A stretch of DNA of 64,000 nucleotides from Oceanospirillaceae bacterium (lineage in GTDB: Bacteria; Pseudomonadota; Gammaproteobacteria; Pseudomonadales; Litoribrevibacteraceae), in assembly GCA_015665455.1 (NCBI GenBank), contig JADFAD010000007.1:1-64000 (forward strand). The letters are read 5' to 3'. The position numbers and the translations under genes were made by a program. Positions within the stretch are counted from its first letter, which is position 1. Each line of letters starts with the position of its first letter. The notes beneath the pieces are model-generated. The model worked only from the letters and a program-made list of their open reading frames with translations. It searched no databases and had not been told where the DNA came from. Of the stretch, positions 47,828-56,955 are shown piece by piece.

Positions 47828-48886
47828 ATGAATCTCGAGCAACTGGGTCAATTACGTCATAACTGGGAAGTATCAGAAGTAGAGGCTTTATTTGCTATGC
47901 CTTTTAATGACTTGATATTTCATGCTCAAACCGTTCATAGAAAAAACTTCAACCAGAATGAAGTTCAAGTCAGTACGTTGCTTTCAATTAAGACAGGTGC
48001 GTGCCCTGAAGACTGCAAGTATTGTCCCCAAAGCGGTCACTACACAACGGATCTTGAGAAAGAGAAGTTGATGAAAGTTGAAAAGGTATTGGAACAAGCT
48101 CGCAAGGCGAAAGAAATTGGTTCAACCCGCTTCTGTATGGGAGCTGCGTGGCGTTCTCCTACTAAGAAAGACATGCCTTACGTGATTGATATGATCAAAG
48201 GTGTTCGTGGTATGGGGATGGAAACTTGTATGACGTTGGGGATGCTTGATGCTGATCAATCGCAAGCACTTGCGGATGCTGGTTTAGATTACTACAACCA
48301 TAACTTGGATACGTCACCAGAGTTTTACGGCAAGATCATTACAACTCGAACTTATGCAGATCGTTTATCTACTATTGATAATGTACGTAAAGCCGGTATG
48401 AAAGTATGTTCCGGTGGTATTTTGGGGCTAGGTGAAACAGAACTGGATCGAGCGGGTATGCTAATTCAGCTGGCTAACATGCCACAGCAGCCTGAAAGTG
48501 TACCTATTAATATGTTGGTTAAAGTAGAAGGCACTCCTTTTGCTGAGAATGAAGAACTGGATCCTATTGATTTTGTTCGTACCATTGCTGTAGCCCGAAT
48601 CATGATGCCTGAGTCTCATGTTCGTCTGTCTGCTGGTCGTGAAGAAATGACGGATGAAATTCAAGCGTTGGCATTTTTCGCGGGTGCGAACTCAATTTTC
48701 TACGGTGAGAAGCTACTGACAACAAACAACCCTAGAGCGGATCAAGATAAGCAGTTGTTTGAACGACTGGGCATTAAGCCTGAGCAGCGTTGTGAAAAGC
48801 GTTCTGAAGAAGAGCAGGAAGCGGCACTCATCGATGCAGTCGAGAAACAGCAACACGATCACGTCTTTTATGATGCATCAGCGTAA
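47828..48886 (+). CDS. bioB: Biotin synthase
   Basis: Radical SAM enzyme that inserts sulfur into dethiobiotin. The SAM cluster motif [11 protein letters not shown] lies near 59-69. Later N-x-D and the SAGREEM segment with the conserved Arg ligand of the second cluster are present. 352 residues. First gene of the bio operon, six bases before bioF. Confidence 0.98.
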   Translation: MNLEQLGQLRHNWEVSEVEALFAMPFNDLIFHAQTVHRKNFNQNEVQVSTLLSIKTGACPEDCKYCPQSGHYTTDLEKEKLMKVEKVLEQARKAKEIGSTRFCMGAAWRSPTKKDMPYVIDMIKGVRGMGMETCMTLGMLDADQSQALADAGLDYYNHNLDTSPEFYGKIITTRTYADRLSTIDNVRKAGMKVCSGGILGLGETELDRAGMLIQLANMPQQPESVPINMLVKVEGTPFAENEELDPIDFVRTIAVARIMMPESHVRLSAGREEMTDEIQALAFFAGANSIFYGEKLLTTNNPRADQDKQLFERLGIKPEQRCEKRSEEEQEAALIDAVEKQQHDHVFYDASA

Positions 48887-48892
48887 CTTTTA

Positions 48893-50110
48893 ATGGCTGG
48901 CTTTGATGATTTACGCGAGTCTTTAGAGACTCGCAAGTCAGATCATTTATATCGCACCCGTCGTGTTATTTCCTCTGCACAAACGCCTCAGCAAACGGTA
49001 TCAGGCAGGAAGGTCCTTTCTTTTTGCAGTAATGACTACCTCGGTTTAGCGAATCACCCTGACGTTAAAAATGCATTTATTTCTGCGGTTGAAGAGTATG
49101 GCGTTGGAAGCGGAGCCTCTCATTTAGTTAATGGTCACAGTGAGCTTCACCATCAACTTGAGTTAGCGCTTGCTGAGTTTACAGGTCGTGATCGAGCGGT
49201 CTTATTTTCTACTGGTTACATGGCGAATTTAGGTGCTATTTCAGCCCTTGTTAGCAAAGGTGATACGGTTATTGAAGATCGCTGGAACCATGCATCATTG
49301 ATTGATGCCGGTTTAAATAGCGGTGCTTCATTCAAACGTTACCAGCATAATGATATGGCTTCTTTAGAGCGGCAGTTAACTTCAGCTGGAAGTGGCCGGA
49401 AGCTCATTGTTGCGGATGGGGTGTTCAGCATGGATGGAGATCTGGCCCCTCTGAATGAAGTTAGCCTACTTGCGGAAGAATATAATGCCTATCTTATGGT
49501 GGATGATGCGCATGGTTTAGGGACGCTAGGTGAGACAGGTGCTGGTGTAGCGGAACACTTTGGTTTAGATCAGGATAAATTGCCTGTTTTAATGGGGACG
49601 TTAGGGAAAGCATTTGGAACCTTTGGTGCTTTCGTCGCAGGTTCTGAAGAGGTCGTTGAAACCTTAATTCAGCATGCTAGGACGTATATTTATACTACGG
49701 CTTTACCGCCAGCAGTTGCGGCTGCAACTTTGGCGAGTCTTAATATAGTACGCAATGAGCGTTCACGAAGAGAGCACCTGACTCAGTTGATTCGTCGCTT
49801 TAAGTCGGGGGTGGATGCAATTGGATTTTGCTTAATGTCTTCGGAAACGGCAATCCAACCCATTGTTATTGGTTCGGAGAGCTTGGTTTTAGAGATTAGC
49901 CGAAAGTTAGAGTCAAGAGGGTTGTTAATTACCGCGATTAGGCCGCCAACCGTGCCAAAAGGAACATCTCGGTTAAGGGTGACGTTGTCTGCTTCACATA
50001 CGCTCCAACAATTAGATGTGTTATTAACGGCTCTTAGCGACATTTATAACGAGCTATCAGCAAATCAGAAGGCTGAGCTGACTTGTGAGTTGAGTCCTAA
50101 TAGACGTTAA
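48893..50110 (+). CDS. bioF: 8-amino-7-oxononanoate synthase
   Basis: PLP enzyme joining pimeloyl-ACP and alanine. SFCSNDYLGLANHP near 43, DDAHGLGTLG near 205, and the PLP lysine in MGTLGKAFGTFG near 238. 405 residues, slightly longer than E. coli BioF at the C-terminus. Confidence 0.97.
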   Translation: MAGFDDLRESLETRKSDHLYRTRRVISSAQTPQQTVSGRKVLSFCSNDYLGLANHPDVKNAFISAVEEYGVGSGASHLVNGHSELHHQLELALAEFTGRDRAVLFSTGYMANLGAISALVSKGDTVIEDRWNHASLIDAGLNSGASFKRYQHNDMASLERQLTSAGSGRKLIVADGVFSMDGDLAPLNEVSLLAEEYNAYLMVDDAHGLGTLGETGAGVAEHFGLDQDKLPVLMGTLGKAFGTFGAFVAGSEEVVETLIQHARTYIYTTALPPAVAAATLASLNIVRNERSRREHLTQLIRRFKSGVDAIGFCLMSSETAIQPIVIGSESLVLEISRKLESRGLLITAIRPPTVPKGTSRLRVTLSASHTLQQLDVLLTALSDIYNELSANQKAELTCELSPNRR

Positions 50111-50124
50111 GGTATTTATTTTCT

Positions 50125-50877
50125 ATGGTTTCTGATTTGTCACAGGATGGACCTAAGCACATTTTTGTTCTTGGTGGTTGGGGTTGTGACGGTGCTTGGT
50201 TGGGTTCATTTTGCCAAGCGTTAAAACAAATGTTTCAAGCGAATGTTGAACAACTTGATTTACCTGGTTATCACAAAAGTTCCGATGATTCTGTTCCATT
50301 TGAGAAGACATTCGAAGACTGGGAGGCTTCAACGTTGCTCCGGTTGCAAGGCCTGCAAGATGTTTTAATTATTGGTTGGTCTTATGGTGGCATGCTAGCT
50401 CTTAGGTTGTCTCAGAAGCTTTCTTCCTTACCGAATGTTATTACATTAGGTTCTAGACCTAAGTTTATAGATGATGAATGTACTGTTTTTGATGAGCAAA
50501 CAGCGAATCATTTTCTTGAGCGAGTACAGAGATCGGCTTCGAAAGGATTAAGTTATTTTATTGCTCTCACAGGTAAAGGTGAGCCTAAAGTCGAGATTAA
50601 CTCGCTTAAGTCAGATATAGCCCTCTCTTTACCCGCTCGTGATGAGGTGTTGGTCGCATCTCTCAGACATTTGTATGCGTTGGATGTTTCTACAGAATGG
50701 AATCATCAATTGAGCAGTGGTCAGCTGTTTGATGTTTATTTTAGTAATGACAGCTTGATTAAGGTTACATCCCAAAGTTCCCTTTTGTTTGATGGTGGGC
50801 ACTTATCGCCAGTGATTGAGTCAGAAAGGTTAGCTAAGTTTTTGTTGGGGTTATGTAGTAAGAATTCATCTCATTGA
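50125..50877 (+). CDS. bioH: Pimeloyl-ACP methyl ester esterase (BioH-like)
   Basis: Alpha/beta hydrolase that removes the methyl ester at the end of pimeloyl-ACP synthesis. The nucleophile elbow GWSYGGM is near 88; the C-terminal His is in DGGHLSPV near 232. 250 residues. Its place between bioF and bioC supports BioH function. The sequence is quite divergent, so the assignment relies partly on context. Confidence 0.85.
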   Translation: MVSDLSQDGPKHIFVLGGWGCDGAWLGSFCQALKQMFQANVEQLDLPGYHKSSDDSVPFEKTFEDWEASTLLRLQGLQDVLIIGWSYGGMLALRLSQKLSSLPNVITLGSRPKFIDDECTVFDEQTANHFLERVQRSASKGLSYFIALTGKGEPKVEINSLKSDIALSLPARDEVLVASLRHLYALDVSTEWNHQLSSGQLFDVYFSNDSLIKVTSQSSLLFDGGHLSPVIESERLAKFLLGLCSKNSSH

Positions 50878-50903
50878 TTCAAACTTTTTAGTTATTGGTA
50901 AAG

Positions 50904-51686
50904 ATGTTAGATAAAAAGCAAATAGCCAAAACATTCGGGAAAAAGGCTGCCGAATACGATACTTATGCCCGCGTTCAAAAGTACGTTGGTAGCACACTTT
51001 TATCGAAATTTTCTGAACATGAGGTGTCGATTGAAGGACCTGTCCTCGATTTAGGCACGGGTTCTGGTTACTTTTTACCTGAGATAAAAAAACAGTTTCC
51101 TAATGATCCTTTGTTTGCTCTCGATTTATCGGAAGGGATGATTAAACATGCGTCCTCTAAATACTCTTCTCTATTGGCTGCTGCTGTGGTCTCGGACGCA
51201 GAGCACTTACCGTTTGTAGATAACTCGTTTGCTGTAATTTACTCAAGTATGGCCATCCAATGGTGTGAAGACATTGATGGTTTACTTAAAGAGCTGTGCC
51301 GAGTTGTAAAACCGGGCGGCTTAATTGTGTTTTCCACGCTTCTTCCTAAGACGTTATATGAACTTAAAGATGCTTGGCAGACCATTGATCAAGGTGCGCA
51401 TGTGAATCGATTTTTAGATTCAGAGGTGATATTAGACGCGATGAATCAGAATGCGAACGTTGAACACTTTAAGTGTGAATTTGTGACGGCTCATTATTCT
51501 GATCTCAAAACCTTATTGCACAGTATCAAAGGTATAGGTGCAAATACGGTGGTTGATGGATCTAAAGCAATGTCCAAAGGCCAATATAAACAATTAATTA
51601 AAGCCTATGATCAGTGTCGTTCTGTTTCAGGGCAACTTCCAGCTACTTATGATGTGTGTTATGGCATTTTGCGTGTGGAGAAATAA
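50904..51686 (+). CDS. bioC: Malonyl-ACP O-methyltransferase
   Basis: SAM-dependent methyltransferase that starts pimeloyl synthesis by methylating malonyl-ACP. The SAM motif VLDLGTGSGYF lies near 48-58, followed by ALDLSEGM and the MAIQWCED segment typical of BioC. About 260 residues from the ATG at 50904; an upstream TTG at 50895 is less likely. Confidence 0.93.
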   Translation: MLDKKQIAKTFGKKAAEYDTYARVQKYVGSTLLSKFSEHEVSIEGPVLDLGTGSGYFLPEIKKQFPNDPLFALDLSEGMIKHASSKYSSLLAAAVVSDAEHLPFVDNSFAVIYSSMAIQWCEDIDGLLKELCRVVKPGGLIVFSTLLPKTLYELKDAWQTIDQGAHVNRFLDSEVILDAMNQNANVEHFKCEFVTAHYSDLKTLLHSIKGIGANTVVDGSKAMSKGQYKQLIKAYDQCRSVSGQLPATYDVCYGILRVEK

Positions 51687-51695
51687 GGACAATAA

Positions 51696-52394
51696 ATGAA
51701 TATAAGTCGCTATTCTGCTTTTGTTACAGGAACGGATACAGACGTTGGAAAAACAGTGGTGACCGCTGGATTATTAAAAGCGTTTGAAAAGGAAGGTTAT
51801 ACGACATTGGGATTAAAGCCTGTGTCTGCCGGTTGTGAAGTAACCGATGATGGGTTGCGTAATGAAGATGCGTTGTTACTACAGGCGGCTTCGACTGAGG
51901 CAGTTCGTTATGAGACAGTGAACCCCGTGGCTTATGAACCTGCAATAGCGCCTCATATCGCAGCCATGGAAAAAGGAAAACTGTTAACCGCCAGTGGCCT
52001 TGAGGGTTATGTTCGGGGAGCGATGTTAAAACCCGCCAAAGTTAAGCTAATTGAAGGTGCTGGTGGGTGGTTTACGCCTTTAAGTTATCGAGAAACTCTT
52101 GCCGATCTTGTTCAAAAATTACAAGTGCCCGTTATTCTTGTGGTAGGAATGCGACTCGGCTGTATCAATCATTCATTACTGACTTTTACTGCCATTCAGA
52201 AAAGTGGGTTAAAGGTCAGTGGCTGGGTTGCAAATAGAGTAGATCCTGATATGAGTCATTATAAGGAGAATTTTGAGACCTTAGAACAGATGATGGATGC
52301 CCCTTGCTTGGGCGAAGTTCCTTATTTGGAGGAGAAATCCGCTGTCTCTGTATCTGAGCATTTGGATGTGTCATGTCTCATAAATGGCCATTAA
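51696..52394 (+). CDS. bioD: Dethiobiotin synthetase
   Basis: ATP-dependent ring closure of diaminopelargonate to dethiobiotin. P-loop FVTGTDTDVGKTV near 9-21; KPVSAGCE, EGAGGWFTPL and GMRLGCINHSLL are conserved. 232 residues. Last gene of the operon; bioA, which supplies its substrate, is not in the window. Confidence 0.96.
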   Translation: MNISRYSAFVTGTDTDVGKTVVTAGLLKAFEKEGYTTLGLKPVSAGCEVTDDGLRNEDALLLQAASTEAVRYETVNPVAYEPAIAPHIAAMEKGKLLTASGLEGYVRGAMLKPAKVKLIEGAGGWFTPLSYRETLADLVQKLQVPVILVVGMRLGCINHSLLTFTAIQKSGLKVSGWVANRVDPDMSHYKENFETLEQMMDAPCLGEVPYLEEKSAVSVSEHLDVSCLINGH

Positions 52395-52486
52395 TCGGAT
52401 AATTTTTACTGATTAGGCCCTAAAAATTGGCGTATAGCTGTATTTTTTGATTAAATTATATACAGGTAGGTTGGTTTGGAGGTTGT

Positions 52487-52765
52487 ATGGTTGGCGGAAT
52501 TCTTAGTTCAGGCTTAGAGGGAATTGCCCGAAGTCGAGAGGGATTAAATCAAAGTGCTAAAACCATCGCTTCTGGTGGCCAAGCGGATGCAGCTCTAAAT
52601 TCAGGAGTTGCACCTATAAATTCAGGAACAAATAACTCGAATACGGATCAAATGCTCGATGCCGTTGTTGATTTGAATGTTTACGAAGTGCAGTTTAAGG
52701 CCTCTGCTAAAGTAATTTCGACAGCAAATGAAACGGTCGGTACTTTATTAGACGAAATCGTTTAA
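52487..52765 (+). CDS. FlgC-like small protein (flagellar rod C-terminal motif)
   Basis: A 92-residue protein. The C-terminal 40 residues (DAVVDLNVYEVQFKASAKVI, then STANETVGTLLDEIV) follow the pattern of the C-terminal helix shared by FlgC, FlgE, FlgF and FlgG; the N-terminus (GLEGIARSREGLNQSA) resembles their rod-domain helix. The middle of a real rod protein is missing. A strong GGAGG site at 52478-52482 supports translation. No flagellar gene is near. Role unknown; perhaps a relict or a secreted rod-like peptide. Confidence 0.65.
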   Translation: MVGGILSSGLEGIARSREGLNQSAKTIASGGQADAALNSGVAPINSGTNNSNTDQMLDAVVDLNVYEVQFKASAKVISTANETVGTLLDEIV

Positions 52766-52842
52766 TTAGATGATTTAGTTTAACGTTAGACAAAAGAATT
52801 TAGTGATGTTGTTTTGAAATAGATTGGAAGGTGAATATTTAG

Positions 52843-53658
52843 ATGCAAATTGGTTCTGTCTCTTATGTCAGTTTTGCGGAAACGAAAGATTCGGCGCAAC
52901 TTTCAGCTCAAACTTCAGGGGAGTTAAGCGAGAGAGAGTCGACCGTGTCTGCTTTGAATGAACCAGAGCAAAGTGATGACTCTGGCAGTCAGTCAGAACA
53001 AAAACCATCCTCAGAAGCGATCGAACCCCGTTATACCGACCAAGAACTGGATCAAATCAGTCAGTTAGAAGCTCGTGACCGAGAAGTTCGTACTCATGAA
53101 CAAGCGCATCAATCTGCTGGCGGGCAGTATGCCGGTGCCGCCAGTTTCACATACCAACGAGGGCCGGATGGTGTGAATTACGCCGTTGGTGGAGAGGTGC
53201 CAATTGACATTGCACCAATCGAAGGTAACCCTCAAGCGACCATTGAGAAAGCGGATACCGTTCGTCGGGCCGCATTGGCCCCAGCTGAACCGTCAGCACA
53301 AGACCGAGCGGTTGCTGCTCAGGCAGTTCAAATTAAGTTAGAGGCTCAAAGTGAAATTAGAAACACTGAGCTTGAGTCAGGAGAAAGTGACGAAGAATCT
53401 CTTGAAGAAAGTGATGGCTCGGTCGAAGGAAATGAAGCCGTTGTAGCGACAGATACAGAAACGCAACAAAGTAACTCAGATTCTTCAACTGAAGGTGAAA
53501 CAGATGAGGCTGTTTCCCCTGAAATCTCTGATGGCTCCTTGTCTCCAGAGGATTTTACCTATCTTCTCGCATCTGATGTTGCGCGTAGAAATGCTCTCGC
53601 GGTGTTTGAAAATATCAATGCAGAGCCTCCTAAAATAAATCTAGACGAACTGGTTTGA
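52843..53658 (+). CDS. SprA-related putative metalloprotease
   Basis: A 271-residue protein of the SprA-related family (annotated elsewhere as putative metalloprotease). The conserved core, residues about 75-165, has VRTHEQAHQSAGG, where HEQAH fits a HExxH zinc site, then GGEVPIDIAP and the RRAALAPAEPSAQD segment. It is flanked by long acidic Ser/Glu/Gln-rich low-complexity regions. No signal peptide. Function is not established. It follows the FlgC-like gene by 77 bases. Confidence 0.75.
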   Translation: MQIGSVSYVSFAETKDSAQLSAQTSGELSERESTVSALNEPEQSDDSGSQSEQKPSSEAIEPRYTDQELDQISQLEARDREVRTHEQAHQSAGGQYAGAASFTYQRGPDGVNYAVGGEVPIDIAPIEGNPQATIEKADTVRRAALAPAEPSAQDRAVAAQAVQIKLEAQSEIRNTELESGESDEESLEESDGSVEGNEAVVATDTETQQSNSDSSTEGETDEAVSPEISDGSLSPEDFTYLLASDVARRNALAVFENINAEPPKINLDELV

Positions 53659-53813
53659 CCCTCGCGCTAGATCTTCTATATTCCTATCTGAGTTTTAACT
53701 AAGTAATTACGGCACCTTGACGTCTATTCACGACGACTTTCTTGCTGCTTTAGTTTGTTATTTTCTACGTCTTTTACTCTAGAGTAATTAGCCTAAACAG
53801 AGCTTTGTAATTA

Positions 53814-53878
53814 AAACAATTGTTTGAATTAGCTTGACAAAGATGGACTGCAAACGTATGTTTCAAACAACCGTTTGA
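53814..53878 (+). promoter_or_regulatory. Promoter with three PsrA-like boxes
   Basis: TTGACA (53834-53839) and TATGTT (53857-53862), spacer 17, form a promoter. Three palindromic boxes of the form (C/G/A)AAAC-N4-GTTT(G/C) surround it: AAAAC AATT GTTTG (53813-53826), CAAAC GTAT GTTTC (53851-53864) and CAAAC AACC GTTTG (53864-53877, within a TCAAAC/GTTTGA palindrome). This is the published form of the site for PsrA, the TetR-family fatty-acid sensor of pseudomonads. The rest of the 335-base gap (53659-53993) holds nothing else I recognise. Confidence 0.6.
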
Positions 53879-53993
53879 TAAGTTGGTTAAACTTTGAACA
53901 AATCAAGTTTAGCCTGAAAAGTGGGAACAGACGCTAATAACCTTATATTTAATAGCCTGTTCATTAACCTGAAATCATGCCGAGGAAGATATT

Positions 53994-55796
53994 ATGCCAG
54001 ATTACAAGGCTCCTTTACGCGACATGAAGTTCGTCATGGACGAACTACTTGACATGCCTACTCACTATCAAGCACTTGGTGCTGATGACTGTACTGAAGA
54101 TATGGTTGATGCCATTCTTGCAGAAGGCGCAAAATTTTGTGAGAACGTTATTGCCCCGCTTAACCGCGTAGGTGATGAAGAAGGATGTACTTGGAGCGAG
54201 GATGGTGTAACAACTCCAACTGGCTTTAAAGAAGCATACCAGCAATATGTGGAAGGCGGCTGGCCTTCAATGACATGTGCTACTGAATACGGCGGACAAG
54301 GTCTTCCTTCTTCAGTTGGTATCGCTGTTAGTGAAATGGTTGGTGCAAGTAACTGGGCATGGGGCATGTACCCTGGTCTAAGTCACGGTGCTGTTGATAC
54401 CGTTGAAATGCACGGTACAGAAGAACAGAAGCAAACTTACCTTACTAAGCTAATTTCAGGTGAGTGGACTGGTACTATGTGTTTGACTGAACCTCATTGT
54501 GGTTCGGATCTTGGTCTGCTAAAAACTAAAGCAGAGCCAAACGCAGATGGTAGCTTTAACATCACTGGTACTAAGATCTTTATTTCTGCTGGTGAGCACG
54601 ACATGGCTGATAACATCATCCATATCTGTCTAGCTCGTCTTCCAGATGCACCAAAGGGTACTAAAGGTATCTCTTTGTTCATCGTACCAAAGATGATCCC
54701 GAAAGAAGACGGATCTGTTGGTGAGCGTAACGAAGTTACTTGTGGTTCTATTGAGCACAAAATGGGTATCCATGGTAACTCAACTTGCGTAATGAACTTC
54801 GATGGCGCTAAAGGTTGGTTGATCGGTCCTGAGAACAAAGGTTTGAACTGCATGTTCACCTTTATGAACTTTGCTCGTATCGGTACAGCTCTTCAGGGCA
54901 GTTCTGCAATGGAAGCATCTTATCAAGGTGCTCTAGCATATGCTAAAGATCGTCTAGCTATGCGTTCATTGACTGGCCCTAAAGCTCCTGAAAAAGGCGC
55001 TGATCCAATTATTGTTCACCCAGATGTTCGTCGTATGCTATTGACGATGAAGTCTTTAGGTGAAGGTGGTCGTGCATTGGCTTACATGACTGCTAAGCAA
55101 GCTGATATTGTTAAGTCTCCTAATGCAAGTGAAGAAGATCGTAAAGAAGCTGATGAGCTACTAGGTTTCTTGACTCCGATTGCTAAAGCATTTTTGACTG
55201 AAGTTGGTTTCGAATCTACTTCACACGGTATGCAGGTATTTGGTGGTCACGGTTTCATCGCTGAGTGGGGCATGGAACAGATCATGCGTGACGTTCGTAT
55301 CTCTATGATGTACGAAGGAACAACTGGTATTCAGGCGCTTGATCTTCTTGGTCGTAAAGTACTAATGACTCAAGGTGAATCATTGAAGCGTTTCACTAAG
55401 ATCGTTCATAAGTTCTGTAAAGAGAACGAAGGTAATGAATCGATCAGCCAGTTCACTGCACCTCTTGCTGAGCACATCAAAGAGTGGGGCGACCTTACTA
55501 TGAAGATCGGTATGTCAGCGATGAAGAACCGTGATGAAGTAGGTGCTGCATCTGTAGATTTCTTGATGTACTCTGGTTATGTTACTTTGGCTTACTTCTG
55601 GGCAGAAATGGCCAAGGTAGCTCAAGACAAGCTAGCTGCAGGTACTGAAGAAGAAGCGTTCTATACTGCTAAGATTCAGACTGCTAAGTTCTATTTCGAG
55701 CGTATCTTACCTCGTACTCGTTCTCACGCTGTGACTATGTTGTCAGGCGCTGAAAACTTGATGGACATTGAAGAAGAAAACTTGTCTTTCGTATAA
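53994..55796 (+). CDS. Acyl-CoA dehydrogenase (long form with C-terminal domain)
   Basis: A 600-residue FAD enzyme for the first step of fatty-acid beta-oxidation. Segments: GTMCLTEPHCGSDLG near 160, the flavin-binding ISAGEHD, and YEGTTGIQALDLLGRKV near 440 containing the catalytic-glutamate region; an extra C-terminal domain of about 130 residues follows. This matches the 600-residue pseudomonad FadE type. Codon choice is strongly biased, suggesting high expression. The PsrA-like boxes upstream fit induction by long-chain acyl-CoA. Confidence 0.93.
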   Translation: MPDYKAPLRDMKFVMDELLDMPTHYQALGADDCTEDMVDAILAEGAKFCENVIAPLNRVGDEEGCTWSEDGVTTPTGFKEAYQQYVEGGWPSMTCATEYGGQGLPSSVGIAVSEMVGASNWAWGMYPGLSHGAVDTVEMHGTEEQKQTYLTKLISGEWTGTMCLTEPHCGSDLGLLKTKAEPNADGSFNITGTKIFISAGEHDMADNIIHICLARLPDAPKGTKGISLFIVPKMIPKEDGSVGERNEVTCGSIEHKMGIHGNSTCVMNFDGAKGWLIGPENKGLNCMFTFMNFARIGTALQGSSAMEASYQGALAYAKDRLAMRSLTGPKAPEKGADPIIVHPDVRRMLLTMKSLGEGGRALAYMTAKQADIVKSPNASEEDRKEADELLGFLTPIAKAFLTEVGFESTSHGMQVFGGHGFIAEWGMEQIMRDVRISMMYEGTTGIQALDLLGRKVLMTQGESLKRFTKIVHKFCKENEGNESISQFTAPLAEHIKEWGDLTMKIGMSAMKNRDEVGAASVDFLMYSGYVTLAYFWAEMAKVAQDKLAAGTEEEAFYTAKIQTAKFYFERILPRTRSHAVTMLSGAENLMDIEEENLSFV

Positions 55797-55810
55797 GTTT
55801 TTATCTTTAT

Positions 55811-55842
55811 AAAAAAACCGCAGCCTTAGCTGCGGTTTTTTT
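55811..55842 (+). terminator. Terminator after the first acyl-CoA dehydrogenase
   Basis: A perfect 14-base stem, seven A residues plus CCGCAGC (55811-55824), pairs with GCTGCGG plus T tract (55829-55842) around CTTA. Confidence 0.93.
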
Positions 55843-55906
55843 GTTTTAAGTTATACTGCTGTTGTTTTTTCGGAATCTTTTTAACGAAAGCTGGAATGGA
55901 TAACAG

Positions 55907-56824
55907 GTGAGTATGGACAGTCTTTGGTTTAAGAAATTTCTAGGGGTCGTTCGAGCTCCGTTTCTAAGTTTATCCTTTACCACCGTGTTTTTTGCTTGGT
56001 CTCTCGCGTTTTATCAAACAGGTTTTCCTTCGTTTATTGATGGTATTTTGGTTCTGGCTGCGGTTCTTTTCGCTCATATGGGGGTTAATGCGCTTAATGA
56101 ATATCAGGACTATGTGTCTGGTTTAGATGATTCTACGTCTAGAACTTTATTCAGTGGAGGCAGCGGTACTTTGGTTGAATACCCTGAATTCCTGAATACA
56201 ACCCGTTGGACGGCTCGAACATGTATTTCTATTTCGTTTGTGATAGGTGTGTGGTTTGTATTAAACGTTGGCATTGAACTATTGCCAGTGGGCGTGTTTG
56301 GTCTATGGCTGGTTGTTAACTATTCAACTCGAATACATCAAAATCCTTGGTTATGCTTGTTGGCTCCGGGTGTTGGGATTGGTCTCTTGGCTACGTTGGG
56401 GATCGTTTATATTTTGTCAGGGTATCTTTCTTGGGCGGTGGTTGTTTTAGCGATTAGCTTTGCTTTATTAATAGGGAATGTTTTGTTATTGAATCAATTT
56501 CCAGATATCGCTCCCGATAAGTCTGTAGATAGAAAACATCTGTGGATTACTTTCGGTGAAGCGTTTACCTTGGCCGTGTTTCGAGTGCAATTATTGGTCG
56601 CGTTTGGCATCGTCATCTTTGCTGTCTTTTTGGGCGCAGTGCCTTGGCTATGTATTTCTGTTTTGTTTGTATTGGTGTTTATTTACCCTATTTTTAAGAA
56701 CACCCTTTCAGTCGTTAACTTAGAAAAAGAATTGCTTTCTACCTTGGGTAAGAATGTCATGCTGTGCCACCTTTTCCCGCTTTCCTTAGCCATATCCTTG
56801 ATTATTTGTCGCCTGATAGGTTGA
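55907..56824 (+). CDS. UbiA-family prenyltransferase
   Basis: A 305-residue membrane protein with eight or nine hydrophobic helices. The first prenyl-diphosphate/metal motif is NEYQDYVSGLDD near 64-75; the second is NQFPDIAPDKSVDRKH near 196. The pattern is closest to the MenA/UbiA-like branch that prenylates aromatic rings. The substrate is unknown; the gene is not beside ubiquinone genes but between two acyl-CoA dehydrogenases. Start is GTG at 55907, or ATG at 55913. Confidence 0.85.
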   Translation: MSMDSLWFKKFLGVVRAPFLSLSFTTVFFAWSLAFYQTGFPSFIDGILVLAAVLFAHMGVNALNEYQDYVSGLDDSTSRTLFSGGSGTLVEYPEFLNTTRWTARTCISISFVIGVWFVLNVGIELLPVGVFGLWLVVNYSTRIHQNPWLCLLAPGVGIGLLATLGIVYILSGYLSWAVVVLAISFALLIGNVLLLNQFPDIAPDKSVDRKHLWITFGEAFTLAVFRVQLLVAFGIVIFAVFLGAVPWLCISVLFVLVFIYPIFKNTLSVVNLEKELLSTLGKNVMLCHLFPLSLAISLIICRLIG

Positions 56825-56890
56825 CCAAGCGCCTGCTCGTTATACAAATGCTTCGTTATCTAGTAAAATCTCGCCCAATTTAAAAGAGTT

Positions 56891-56916
56891 GGCAATTTGG
56901 TGTTTAGCAAATTGCC
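56891..56916 (+). repeat. Inverted repeat before the second acyl-CoA dehydrogenase
   Basis: GGCAATTTG (56891-56899) and CAAATTGCC (56908-56916) are a perfect nine-base inverted repeat around an eight-base centre, 40 bases before the start codon. There is no T tract, so it is not a terminator; it may be an operator or a leader hairpin. Confidence 0.5.
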
Positions 56917-56955
56917 TTCCTAATTGGTTGAAAGAGTAAAAAGCTGGAGACGAAA

